Source: Bacteroidaceae bacterium (GTDB lineage Bacteria > Bacteroidota > Bacteroidia > Bacteroidales > Bacteroidaceae). Taken from it: DNA of 64,000 nt. Under the pieces are notes generated by a model. That model was not told where the DNA came from. It did no database searches and saw nothing but the letters and a program-made list of their open reading frames with translations. The stretch spans positions 1 to 64,000 of the forward strand of contig JAGCDE010000014.1 in NCBI GenBank assembly GCA_017651315.1, in the 5' to 3' direction. Positions 25,979 through 34,104 of this stretch are shown piece by piece (within the stretch, counting starts at the first letter, position 1; each line of letters opens with the position of its first letter). Both the position numbers and the translations under genes were made by a program.

Positions 25979-26647
25979 ATGGATTCACCGATATTCGACA
26001 CCTTGAAGCAACTTCCGCTGTTCCAGGGAATGGCTAACGACGACTTCAACACCCTACTGCAGAAAATCCGGCTGGATTTCGTGAAATATCCGCCGGGCAG
26101 TTTCATCTGCAGCGCCGGTGACAGATGCAGCCATTTCACCTTCCTTATCGGGGGAACGGCTGAGAGTTCAAGGAGGGGGGAATCAGACCGTTTCGTGTTT
26201 CACGAAAAGATCGGTTCACCCCACCTTATAGAACCCTACTCCATGTTCGGCGTCACCGGCAGCTACCGCAGGGACTATGAGGCTGTCGATACATGCAGCG
26301 TACTGAACGTGGACAAGCAGTACGTCTATACCGAAATCGGAAAGTATAACATCTGCAGGATGAATCTGCTGAACATTCTCAGCGGACGGGTCCAGCAGGC
26401 CGACCGGCATACGTGGGAAATCGATGAATTCAGCCTGCGCCACAGGATAGCAAGGCTCATCTATGGATTATCCGACATACCGTACGGCGAGAAACGCCTC
26501 TCCATAACGATGAATGACCTGGCCGCCCTGATGGACACCACGAGACTGAACGTGTCAAGGGAACTGAACGCCCTCTCCGCCGACGGACTCATAGTCCTCA
26601 GGCGCAAGGAGATTCACATTCCCGCATTGGAAAAGATAACCGGATGA
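25979..26647 (+). CDS. Crp/Fnr family transcriptional regulator
   Basis: The protein has 222 aa from the ATG at 25979 (MDSPIFDTLKQLPLFQGM, the usual start). The upstream in-frame extension runs through the promoter. The cyclic-nucleotide-binding fold spans about residues 15-130 (LRLDFVKYPPGSFICSAGDRC type). The C-terminal Crp HTH has MNDLAALMDTTRLNVSRELNAL (about 179-200) as its recognition region. The effector cannot be told, since no FNR-type Cys cluster is present. Its stop overlaps a possible ATG (26644) of the deaminase gene. Confidence 0.88.
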   Translation: MDSPIFDTLKQLPLFQGMANDDFNTLLQKIRLDFVKYPPGSFICSAGDRCSHFTFLIGGTAESSRRGESDRFVFHEKIGSPHLIEPYSMFGVTGSYRRDYEAVDTCSVLNVDKQYVYTEIGKYNICRMNLLNILSGRVQQADRHTWEIDEFSLRHRIARLIYGLSDIPYGEKRLSITMNDLAALMDTTRLNVSRELNALSADGLIVLRRKEIHIPALEKITG

Positions 26648-26712
26648 CAGCGCTGAAGCCCACCGGAAGGGAAACCATCCGGACAAAGCCGACGCCAACG
26701 CAAAAGTTAAAC

Positions 26713-27141
26713 ATGAACGAAGCCAGGAAAGCGGCCCTCGACTGCCGCTATGCAAGAATGGCCCTGATCTGGGCCGAGAACTCATACTGTGAGCGCCGCA
26801 AGGTGGGTGCTCTGGTGGTGAAGGACAACATGATAATCTCCGACGGGTACAACGGGACACCCACCGGGTTCGAGAATATATGCGAGGACGAGAACAATGT
26901 CTCCAAGCCCTACGTGCTCCATGCCGAGGCCAATGCTATCACCAAGCTCGCCAGATCGGCAAACAGCAGCGACGGAGCCACACTCTACGTCACCGCATCC
27001 CCATGTATAGAATGTGCGAAACTTATCATACAGTCAGGAATCAGGAAAGTGGTCTATACCGAACAGTACAGGCTTACTGACGGCATCGACCTTCTCAAAC
27101 GCGCCGGAATAGAGGTGATATACCTGAATATCGGCAACTGA
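26713..27141 (+). CDS. Deoxycytidylate (dCMP) deaminase family protein
   Basis: The protein has 142 aa from the ATG at 26713 (MNEARKAALDCRYARMA), which matches the family start. An ATG at 26644, overlapping the crp stop, would add 23 residues. Zinc-binding motifs are HAEANAI (about 71-77, His ligand and catalytic Glu) and PCIECAKL (about 98-105, two Cys ligands). YNGTPTGFENICED is typical of dCMP/ComEB deaminases. It deaminates dCMP to dUMP for dTMP synthesis. It lies between the Crp regulator and the S41 protease, all on the plus strand. Confidence 0.9.
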   Translation: MNEARKAALDCRYARMALIWAENSYCERRKVGALVVKDNMIISDGYNGTPTGFENICEDENNVSKPYVLHAEANAITKLARSANSSDGATLYVTASPCIECAKLIIQSGIRKVVYTEQYRLTDGIDLLKRAGIEVIYLNIGN

Positions 27142-27166
27142 CACCAAACCCATACAAAAAAACGCA

Positions 27167-28777
27167 ATGAAGACACTCAAGAGGATTCTTCTGGGACTCA
27201 CCATACTTATTGTGGGATTCATAATCGGGAGCCAAGTTGTGGTTCACCTCTGGAAAAGACAGAACAGCAATATAGAGAAGCTTATCCGCTACCGGCCTGA
27301 CAACAAGGTCAGCGCACTGCTGCAGGCCATCGACAGCAAGTACGTGGATGTGATAGACATGGATTCGCTTATCGACAAGGCATTGCCGATACTGCTTGAG
27401 GAGCTGGACCCGCATTCCGCCTACTACCCCGCCGAGGAGACCCAGGACAGCAATGACGAGCTGCACGGCAGTTTCTCAGGAATAGGCATACAGTTCACCG
27501 TTCAGGATGACACAGTCAGGGTCAACAGCGTCATCCGGGGCGGCCCCTCGGAGAAGGTGGGCATAATAGCCGGTGACCGCATAGTGCTCATCAACGACTC
27601 CGTGTTTGCAGGAAAAGGCATATCCTCGAATGAGGTGGTCAAGAACCTGAAGGGCCCCAAGGGGACGGAAGTCAAAGTGGGTATAATGCGTACCGGAGAG
27701 CCGGGAATCATTGATTTCAACATTGAGCGCGGTGACATCCCTGTCAAGAGCGTTGACGCGGCATATATGATTTCGCCCTCGAAATCAATAGGCTATATCA
27801 TGATAAACAAGTTCGGCGAGACCACATACAACGAGATGATGACCGGTCTGGCAGAGCTGAGCAGCAAGGGCATGAAGCGGCTGATTGTGGATCTGAGGGG
27901 CAATACGGGAGGCTATCTCGGAGCCGCCATCCAGATGGCCAACGAGTTCCTGCCCAAGAACGACCTGATAGTCTATACATCAGGGGCCCACAGCAGCATT
28001 GCACGGCAGTTCGCCAACGGCTACGGACACTACTCGTCCATCCCGCTTGCGGTACTTATAGACGAGTCATCGGCATCGGCATCCGAGATATTCTCCGGGG
28101 CCATCCAGGACAATGACCGCGGAACCATAATCGGACGCCGCTCGTTTGGCAAGGGACTGGTCCAGGAACCTCTGATGTTCCCGGACGGTTCCAGTATAAG
28201 GATAACTGTAGCCCGTTACTACACCCCGTCAGGCCGTTGCATACAGAAGCCCTACGGTGAGTCCGACGAGGATTATGCCATGGACATAATGAAAAGGTAC
28301 GAGCACGGGGAGTTCTTCACCGCCGACAGCGTCCGTCAGAATGAGAGCGAGGTATTCACCACCAAAGGCGGAAGGACAGTCTATGGCGGTGGCGGCATCA
28401 TGCCCGACATCTTCGTTCCGCAGGATACTGCCGGATATTCTGACTACTACTCTGAAGTGGTACGGAAGAGTCTTGTGAACAAGTTCGCATTCCGTTTTGT
28501 AGATAGTCGCCGCAACGAGATATCGGCACTCAAGAGCGCATCGGAGATAGAGAAATATTTAGACAGGAACAATGTGCTCGGCCAGTTCTATGACTTTGCC
28601 GCCCGAAACGGGGTCAAGAGCAGCCACAATCTTTCCGGACCTGCCCTCAAGCAGATGAGGACATCGCTCTACGGCAACATCATCTATGACTCGCTCGATA
28701 TGGAGGACTACATTTCGTTCTTCAACGAGACCGATGCAACCGTCCAGCGTGCAGTAAGCATACTTTCGGAGAAATAA
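27167..28777 (+). CDS. S41 family C-terminal processing protease (Ctp/Prc-like)
   Basis: The 536-aa protein has an N-terminal membrane anchor (about 6-27), so it is periplasmic. A PDZ domain lies near 100-180 (GSFSGIGIQF start, GPSEKVGIIAGDRIV core). The S41 catalytic core has VDLRGNTGGYLG (241-252), SSASASEIF with the expected nucleophile Ser304, and GRRSFGKGLVQ with Lys329 as the general base. The Bacteroidetes-specific C-terminal region (about 370-536) is present. It trims or degrades envelope proteins from their C-termini. It follows the deaminase by 25 bp and may be co-transcribed. Confidence 0.93.
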   Translation: MKTLKRILLGLTILIVGFIIGSQVVVHLWKRQNSNIEKLIRYRPDNKVSALLQAIDSKYVDVIDMDSLIDKALPILLEELDPHSAYYPAEETQDSNDELHGSFSGIGIQFTVQDDTVRVNSVIRGGPSEKVGIIAGDRIVLINDSVFAGKGISSNEVVKNLKGPKGTEVKVGIMRTGEPGIIDFNIERGDIPVKSVDAAYMISPSKSIGYIMINKFGETTYNEMMTGLAELSSKGMKRLIVDLRGNTGGYLGAAIQMANEFLPKNDLIVYTSGAHSSIARQFANGYGHYSSIPLAVLIDESSASASEIFSGAIQDNDRGTIIGRRSFGKGLVQEPLMFPDGSSIRITVARYYTPSGRCIQKPYGESDEDYAMDIMKRYEHGEFFTADSVRQNESEVFTTKGGRTVYGGGGIMPDIFVPQDTAGYSDYYSEVVRKSLVNKFAFRFVDSRRNEISALKSASEIEKYLDRNNVLGQFYDFAARNGVKSSHNLSGPALKQMRTSLYGNIIYDSLDMEDYISFFNETDATVQRAVSILSEK

Positions 28778-28803
28778 CCTTTAACCGGCAAAGTTGAGAC
28801 GGT

Positions 28804-29094
28804 TCAGCGCAGGACTATCTGTGTGATTACCTGTGCGCCCACATGACTGTTGAGACGTTTCACCAGATCGGTCCGGCGCATCATGAGCTCATTACGCACA
28901 ACTGATGAGGAGACAGTAGCGAACAGCACCTGGTTATAGATACGCAGGTCCTTGGTGTAGGAGGATATGGAAGGTCCGAGCACCTCGCTCCAGGCCTTGA
29001 TCAGACGGTGCTCGTTGAGCGGAGTCTCCAGCCCGTTCTCCCGCAGATATTGCTGTATCACATTGCCGAGATGCTCTGAGTCCTTGCGTTTCAT
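28804..29094 (-). CDS. DUF721/DciA-like protein
   Basis: The 96-aa protein has the DUF721 pattern: LGNVIQQYLRENGLETPLNEHRLIKAWSEVLG at the N-terminus, then the basic NQVLFATVSSSVVRNELMMRRTDLVKRLN segment. DciA proteins load or assist the replicative helicase in bacteria that lack DnaC. This short form in Bacteroidetes lies directly after recF, and the two overlap as ATGA (29091-29094). The shared link to replication is plausible, but the exact role is inferred. Confidence 0.85.
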   Translation of the reverse strand: MKRKDSEHLGNVIQQYLRENGLETPLNEHRLIKAWSEVLGPSISSYTKDLRIYNQVLFATVSSSVVRNELMMRRTDLVKRLNSHVGAQVITQIVLR

Positions 29095-30185
29095 ATCACA
29101 TTTCCGTACTCTATGGTGAACACTTTGTGGTCTATCCCGATACCCGCCAGGATCCTGTCAATGTGGTTCCTGTCAACATCGGTTATGAACACCTGTCCGA
29201 AACCGGGCTCCTCGGCCACGATACGCAGTATCCGCTCAACACGGCCTGCATCCAGCTTGTCAAAAATATCGTCCATAAGCAGGATAGGCCTCCTGCCGCA
29301 TGACTCCGCCAGCAGGCTGTACTGTGCAAGCTTCAGGGCAGTGAGGAAGCTCTTGTTCTGTCCCTGGGAGCCCTCTCGCCTTATGGGGTAACCGCCCAGA
29401 CACATCTCTATCTCATCCCTGTGAATGCCGTAAAGCGAATAGCCCACAATCCGCTCCTTAGACCTTCCGGACTCGAACATAGCCGCCAAATCCCCCCGTG
29501 AGGCATGTGAGCGGTAGTCCAGCGACACCTTCTCATTATTCTCACCAATCCTTGAATACATGTCGTCAAACAGACGTGCAAGTCTCTCAACAAGCTGATG
29601 CCGTTTTGCATATATGCGCCAACCCTTGTCTGCCATGATCATCTCCCACATGAGAAGTAGCTCGGCATCGGGTTCGGTCTCGTTCCTGAGCAGGACATTC
29701 CTCTGCGCAAGGGCCTTGTTGTAATCTATCAGGTCCTTCAGGTACTCCTGGTCATACTGGGAAATCACCATATCCATGAACCGGCGGCGCTCCTCGCTTC
29801 CCCCGGAAATCAGTCCGGAGTCCTGTGGCGACAGCAAAACCGTCGGAATGTAGCCTATATGGTCTGAGAAACGGCTGTACTCCTTCCTGTCACGCCTGAA
29901 CTGCTTGCGTCCCTGCGGACGTGACATACATCCTATCACCGTCCTCTCCCCCGAAGGCATGGAATAAGTCCCCTGTATCTGGAAGCACTCCGCCCCGTGC
30001 CTCACTGTCTGGGAATCGGAAGGGTTAATGGAGCTCTTGCAGAAAGAGAGATAGTAAATGGCATCCAGAAGGTTGGTCTTTCCCATACCGTTATGGCCCA
30101 CAAAGCAGTTCAGCCTATGGGAAAAATCCAGGTCTGCCTGTATGAGGTTCCGGTAATCCTGTACGAAAAGATGCTCAAGTATCAT
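29091..30185 (-). CDS. recF: DNA replication and repair protein RecF
   Basis: The 364-aa protein is an SMC-type ATPase. It starts MILEHLFVQDYRNL, with Walker A GHNGMGKTNLLDAIYYLSFCKS (about 29-50). The RecF-specific YIPTVLLSPQDSGLISGGSEERRRFMD signature (about 115-141) holds the Q-loop region, GSQGQNKSFLTALKLA is the ABC signature, and LLMDDIFDKLD is Walker B. It acts with RecO and RecR at single-strand gaps. It is divergent from the TPR gene. A weak TATATTCG box (30225-30218), like that before glnA, lies upstream. Confidence 0.95.
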   Translation of the reverse strand: MILEHLFVQDYRNLIQADLDFSHRLNCFVGHNGMGKTNLLDAIYYLSFCKSSINPSDSQTVRHGAECFQIQGTYSMPSGERTVIGCMSRPQGRKQFRRDRKEYSRFSDHIGYIPTVLLSPQDSGLISGGSEERRRFMDMVISQYDQEYLKDLIDYNKALAQRNVLLRNETEPDAELLLMWEMIMADKGWRIYAKRHQLVERLARLFDDMYSRIGENNEKVSLDYRSHASRGDLAAMFESGRSKERIVGYSLYGIHRDEIEMCLGGYPIRREGSQGQNKSFLTALKLAQYSLLAESCGRRPILLMDDIFDKLDAGRVERILRIVAEEPGFGQVFITDVDRNHIDRILAGIGIDHKVFTIEYGNVI

Positions 30186-30270
30186 AACTCCCGGCAGCGA
30201 TTGTTGCTTACCGGTTGCGAATATAACCCCATTTTTTCATTCATTTTGTAATACAAAACCAAAAAATGAC

Positions 30271-30278
30271 TATTTTTG
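30271..30278 (+). promoter_or_regulatory. -7 box of the TPR protein gene
   Basis: TATTTTTG is a perfect TAnnTTTG, 20 bp before the ATG at 30299. Confidence 0.5.
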
Positions 30279-30298
30279 CACCCGCAAATAATAGAACT

Positions 30299-30991
30299 AT
30301 GGCAAAGAAAGCTACAAAACCAGCTGCAGCAAAGCAGGAGCAGGGCGGACTTGAAGAGGCTCTGACCCGTTCTGAGCAGTTTTTTGAAAAGAACAAAAAG
30401 ACAATCTACGCAATTGTAACCCTCATCATCGTCATCATTGCCGGCGGCATGCTTTACAACAGCAAGGTGGTCCAGCCGCGTGAGCTCAGGGCATCGGAAG
30501 CCATCTTCCCGGGTGAGACCTATTTCCTGAACGGTGATTTCAGGACCGCTTTACAGGGTGACACTTACGGCTATGAAGGATTCGAGGCTCTTGCCGATGA
30601 ATACAGCCGCACCAAGGCAGGCAAGCTGGCAGCCGCCTACGCAGGTCTCTGCTGCGCACAGCTCGACAGTTTTGAGGTAGCTTCCAGATATCTTGACAAA
30701 TTCAACGGCAAGGACAAGATGGCAAGTCCCTCCATAATGGGCGCTTTGGCCAATTGCTATGCCAATATGGACCAGCTTGACAAGGCTGTCGCAACATTCG
30801 AGAAGGCCGCAAAGAAGGCAGGCAACAACCTTCTCTCCCCTTACTACTACTTCCAGGCCGCTATCATCTACGAGTCACTTGACAAGCCAGAACAGGCACT
30901 GAAGCTCTACAAGATGATCAAGGTCAAGTATCCTGAGTCCGTGGAGGGTCAGGAGGCCGACAAGTATATAGCACGCCTCACCAGCAAGTGA
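30299..30991 (+). CDS. Membrane-anchored tetratricopeptide repeat protein
   Basis: The protein has 230 aa from the ATG at 30299 (MAKKATKPAAAKQEQGG). After a basic Ala/Lys-rich head comes one membrane helix (about 36-56, TIYAIVTLIIVIIAGGMLYN). A periplasmic helical-repeat region follows, with at least three TPR-like units (LAAAYAGLCCAQLDSFEVASRYLDKF, IMGALANCYANMDQLDKAVATFEKAA, YYYFQAAIIYESLDKPEQALKLYKMI). The layout resembles YfgM/BamD-like helper proteins of the envelope. The function is not known. The gene ends 21 bp before tRNA-Tyr. Confidence 0.82.
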   Translation: MAKKATKPAAAKQEQGGLEEALTRSEQFFEKNKKTIYAIVTLIIVIIAGGMLYNSKVVQPRELRASEAIFPGETYFLNGDFRTALQGDTYGYEGFEALADEYSRTKAGKLAAAYAGLCCAQLDSFEVASRYLDKFNGKDKMASPSIMGALANCYANMDQLDKAVATFEKAAKKAGNNLLSPYYYFQAAIIYESLDKPEQALKLYKMIKVKYPESVEGQEADKYIARLTSK

Positions 30992-31012
30992 TCCTGTTGC
31001 CGGGCGGCTTAC

Positions 31013-31095
31013 GGGTGAATTCCAGAGTGGCCAAATGGGGCAGACTGTAAATCTGCTGTCTCTCGACTTCGGTGGTTCGAATCCATCTTCACCCA
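31013..31095 (+). tRNA. tRNA-Tyr (anticodon GTA)
   Basis: The acceptor arms GGGTGAA (31013-31019) and TTCACCC (31088-31094) pair perfectly. The anticodon stem GCAGA/TCTGC encloses CTGTAAA with GTA at 31047-31049. A long variable arm (class II) and the GGTTCGAATCC T-loop follow. The discriminator base is A and no CCA is encoded, as is common in Bacteroidetes. Confidence 0.95.
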
Positions 31096-31145
31096 CACAG
31101 AAACGAACCAAGGCATCTTTCGGGATGCCTTGGTTCGTTTCTGTG
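31096..31145. terminator. Perfect 22-bp-arm hairpin after tRNA-Tyr
   Basis: The arms at 31096-31117 and 31124-31145 are fully complementary (22 bp) with a 6-base loop. There is no T-run. A close relative, with a compensatory pair change in the stem, lies at 34052-34089 after another gene. Confidence 0.7.
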
Positions 31146-31150
31146 TTCAA

Positions 31151-31193
31151 TCATTTCACCGATACCTTCTCCACACGGCCGTCGAAACTGCGG
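31151..31193 (-). pseudogene. Remnant of a secreted-protein C-terminal tail
   Basis: The minus strand encodes RSFDGRVEKVSVK and a stop, homologous to the RADGRMEKVLVK end of the gene at 32684-34040. Identity continues through the stop codon into the hairpin (31096-31183 against about 34008-34095 in opposite orientation, roughly 90% by eye). Upstream of this remnant the frame no longer resembles such a gene. Confidence 0.6.
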
Positions 31194-31243
31194 TAAATCC
31201 GCCAACAAAAACGTGCAAGGAACATATTTATCCTGAAAATGTG

Positions 31244-31251
31244 TATTTTTG
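31244..31251 (+). promoter_or_regulatory. -7 box of proC
   Basis: TATTTTTG is a perfect TAnnTTTG, 32 bp before the proC start at 31284. Confidence 0.5.
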
Positions 31252-31283
31252 CGGGAGTATTATCAACCTGAAAATGCAATGAT

Positions 31284-32072
31284 ATGAAAATCACGATTAT
31301 CGGCGCCGGAAATATGGGCGGCGCCATAGCAAGAGGGTTTGCTGCCCGTAAAGTGTTCGCAGCAAAGGACATCACATGCTGTGACCGTAGTGACGCTACA
31401 CTTGAAACACTGGTGAAGGATGTGCCGGGAATAGGCATATCAAAGGATAATGCCCAAGCTGTGGAAGGCGCTGACATAGTGCTTTTTGCCGTCAAGCCGT
31501 GGATAATGCCTTCGGCTGTGGAAGAGGTAAGGGAGGCTATTGACTATAAGAAGCAGCTCATAATCTCGATTGCAGCAGGTGTGGGTACAGAGAAACTTGC
31601 CCAACTGTTCGATAAAGGCGGAGCGTTGCCTCAGATTGTGCATCTCATCCCCAACATAGCTGTGGAGGTCGGCGCGGGAGTGTTCTTCTACTGCACGGCC
31701 AACGCCTCTAAGAAGAGTCTGGACCTGGTGCAGGAACTGTTCAGCCAGGTGGGATTCGCCAAGCAGGTGGAGGAGAAGCAGATGTCCGCCGGAACAGCTC
31801 TTGCCTCATGCGGCATTGCCTACGTGTTCCGCTATATCCGCGCCAACGTGGAAGGCGGAGTGGAGATGGGCTTCTACCCCAAGGATGCGCAGGAGATAGT
31901 GTTAGGCACAATCAAAGGCGCTGTTGAGCTGTTGCAGGCGCACGGGACACATCCCGAGCAGGAGGTGGATAAGGTGACCACTCCCGGCGGAATAACCATC
32001 AAGGGACTGAACGCTATGGAAGAGGCCGGATTCACCAACGCAGTTATCAAGGGACTCAAGGCCGGGAAATAA
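31284..32072 (+). CDS. proC: Pyrroline-5-carboxylate reductase
   Basis: The 262-aa protein has the N-terminal Rossmann loop IIGAGNMGGAIARG (5-18), VLFAVKP in the NADPH-binding domain, and a C-terminal dimerisation domain with SAGTALASCGIAYVFRYI. It ends with the family motif VTTPGGITIKGLNAMEEAGFTNAVIKGL. It catalyses the last step of proline synthesis in the cytoplasm. Its stop overlaps the start of the YqiA-like gene. Confidence 0.94.
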   Translation: MKITIIGAGNMGGAIARGFAARKVFAAKDITCCDRSDATLETLVKDVPGIGISKDNAQAVEGADIVLFAVKPWIMPSAVEEVREAIDYKKQLIISIAAGVGTEKLAQLFDKGGALPQIVHLIPNIAVEVGAGVFFYCTANASKKSLDLVQELFSQVGFAKQVEEKQMSAGTALASCGIAYVFRYIRANVEGGVEMGFYPKDAQEIVLGTIKGAVELLQAHGTHPEQEVDKVTTPGGITIKGLNAMEEAGFTNAVIKGLKAGK

Positions 32073-32656
32073 TGCGTCTCGTCTATTTCCACGGATTCAT
32101 GTCATCGGGGGCAAGCGGGACTGTGGAGAGCCTGCGCCGCATGCTTCCGGAGTTAGAGGTGTGCGCCCCCGATATACCTGTTGATCCTGTCGATGCACTG
32201 CCCTACCTCCGTCAGTACTGCCAAGAGCACAAACCCGATATAATTGTGGGTACGTCCATGGGAGCCATGTATGCCCAGCAGATGTTCGGGTTCAGGAAGA
32301 TATGCGTGAACCCCTCCTTCAACATGTCCACCATGTCCAAGGTGATGAAAGCGGGTACCACCTATCCCTTCCAGAACGGACGCAAGGACGGGCAGAAGGA
32401 GTTTAAAATAACCGGGCAGATAGTCAAGAACTTCAACGCTATGGAACGGCAGCAGTTCAAGGGGATAACCGATTTTGACCGCGAGAACACCTACGGTCTG
32501 TTCGGAACTCACGACACTACCGTTAACTGCTACGACCTGTTCCGCAGACACTACACCCACGCCCAGCGTTTTGAGGGCGAGCACCGCCTGAACGACAAAT
32601 CCCTCAAGACCGCAGTAGTCCCTCTTGTCAAACAGATTCTTGATTTGGGTGTTTGA
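32072..32656 (+). CDS. YqiA/YcfP-like alpha/beta hydrolase
   Basis: The 194-aa protein starts MRLVYFHGFMSSGAS, the oxyanion-hole region of the UPF0227/YqiA esterase group. It carries the nucleophile elbow GTSMGAM (Ser near residue 67) and ends with a likely catalytic His in FEGEHRLND. It is a small cytoplasmic esterase or thioesterase of unknown substrate. Its ATG overlaps the proC stop (32070-32072), so translation is probably coupled. Confidence 0.82.
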   Translation: MRLVYFHGFMSSGASGTVESLRRMLPELEVCAPDIPVDPVDALPYLRQYCQEHKPDIIVGTSMGAMYAQQMFGFRKICVNPSFNMSTMSKVMKAGTTYPFQNGRKDGQKEFKITGQIVKNFNAMERQQFKGITDFDRENTYGLFGTHDTTVNCYDLFRRHYTHAQRFEGEHRLNDKSLKTAVVPLVKQILDLGV

Positions 32657-32683
32657 CTTGGCTTTTTTCATTGTGATTTTACT

Positions 32684-34040
32684 ATGTATAAAAATAATTC
32701 TTCTGTTATATGCTTGGTTACAACATTGCTATGTTCTTCAGTAGGCTTTGGGCAAACAAACAGTCATGATACGCTGTTGTTCTGCGGATTCGAGCAGGGA
32801 GAGTCGAACTACGTCATCAACAACACAGCCATCCGTCCAGACGGTTCAACGGATGAGGTCCGGGTCGTTACTGACGAAACAGGCAAATATGGCCATCGGG
32901 ATATATCACAGGACACCCGATGGACTGGAACCTGTCAACGGACCGGGCATCTCACCGGACGGTTTCCTGGACTTTTGCTATCATATTGACTATATTAACC
33001 GGTACAGAGTGATGTTCATGAGCGGATCGGACTATGAAGACTGTTGCCTGCGTTTCTCGTTCCTGAGTCCGGGAGTGACGTATGAGATTGACAATATCGC
33101 TTTGCTTGAATCAGTGTCCTGCGATGTCAGTTACAATGGTGATATTGCCAAGATAAAGTTTACTCCAGGCAACAATCTCAGTGAGTTGGCAAGCCTTGCT
33201 CCTGAAGGTGCGATTGAAATACCGTCTGATTGCATTTCTTTGGAGGCTGAGTATGACGGTGAGCCTTACGGACTTGATGTGATGACAGCCGAGTATCACG
33301 ATGACGGTTATCTTTATGTATGGCTTGACGATGACTCTTTCGAAGGTCTGGAGAAAATAAGCTTTAGTTTCCACAATCCGGTCGATGACCCGTCAATTGC
33401 CTTGAAGTATATCAAGGATATTGATACAGCCACGAATGATGCAGTATGGGCCTTGCTTCCTGACTTGATACAACAGCGTGCTTTCCATAATCCGGAAGTT
33501 TATGTCACTTCTCATGGAAAAATAAGCTGGCTTGTAACATCGAACCTGTTTGATTATAATCATACCGATGCTCCATCAGATCTGGACAGCATAACTATGA
33601 CTTTCCGTTCAGCCTTGGCTCCGGACTTTGAGGAATCAATTACAGCACAATTAGTGAGTGCCGACGGTTGGAGTTACAGCGAGTCTTGGCACGTCTCTGA
33701 CTATATCGTGGATGTTGACAATGATGATCATGAAACTTATACCGTAGTATTCAGACCTGATTCCTTGAACAACCAGGACAATAAGCAGTTGCCAGGTAAA
33801 TACATCTTCAAGTTGGGCGATGTCAGATTCTGGTCAGCTTGTCAACACATTATGACGGATTACTCTGTTTCGGTATATTTCAGCGGGACCAACTCTATAG
33901 ATAAGAAAGCCGAAGCGGAACCACAGAAGGAATTGAACCGGCACTACAGCCCTGACGGCCGCATGATTCCCTCCGACAGTCCCGGCATGCACATAATCCG
34001 CAGGGCTGACGGCCGTATGGAGAAGGTATTGGTGAAATGA
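32684..34040 (+). pseudogene. Frameshifted secreted protein with DGR...KVLVK C-terminal tail
   Basis: The first frame begins at 32684 with a signal peptide (to about residue 24, SVGFGQ) and reads sensibly to about 32914 (ETGKYGHRDISQD). It then runs into an unrelated sequence and stops at 32989. The frame one base later picks up with TPDGLEPVNGPGISPDGF and continues without a stop to 34040. One extra base between about 32880 and 32916 explains this. The product would be about 450 aa, beta-rich, with no domain I recognise. It ends in SPDGRMIPSD...RRADGRMEKVLVK, a tail resembling type IX secretion sorting signals of Prevotella-like bacteria. A real mutation or a sequencing error are both possible. 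Confidence 0.7.
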
Positions 34041-34051
34041 TTGAATACAGA

Positions 34052-34089
34052 AACGGACCAGGGCACCCCGAAGGATGCCCTGGTTCGTT
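34052..34089. terminator. Hairpin after the frameshifted gene
   Basis: AACGGACCAGGGCA (34052-34065) pairs with TGCCCTGGTTCGTT (34076-34089) with one G-T pair. It lies between convergent genes and is the counterpart of the hairpin at 31096-31145. Confidence 0.6.
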
Positions 34090-34104
34090 GAATCTGTTAC
34101 GCGG

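Noticed and set aside
31013..31145. tRNA-Tyr as an integration site of a mobile island
   Set aside because: No integrase and no direct repeat of the tRNA end was found, and the next genes (proC and a YqiA-like gene) look like core genes.
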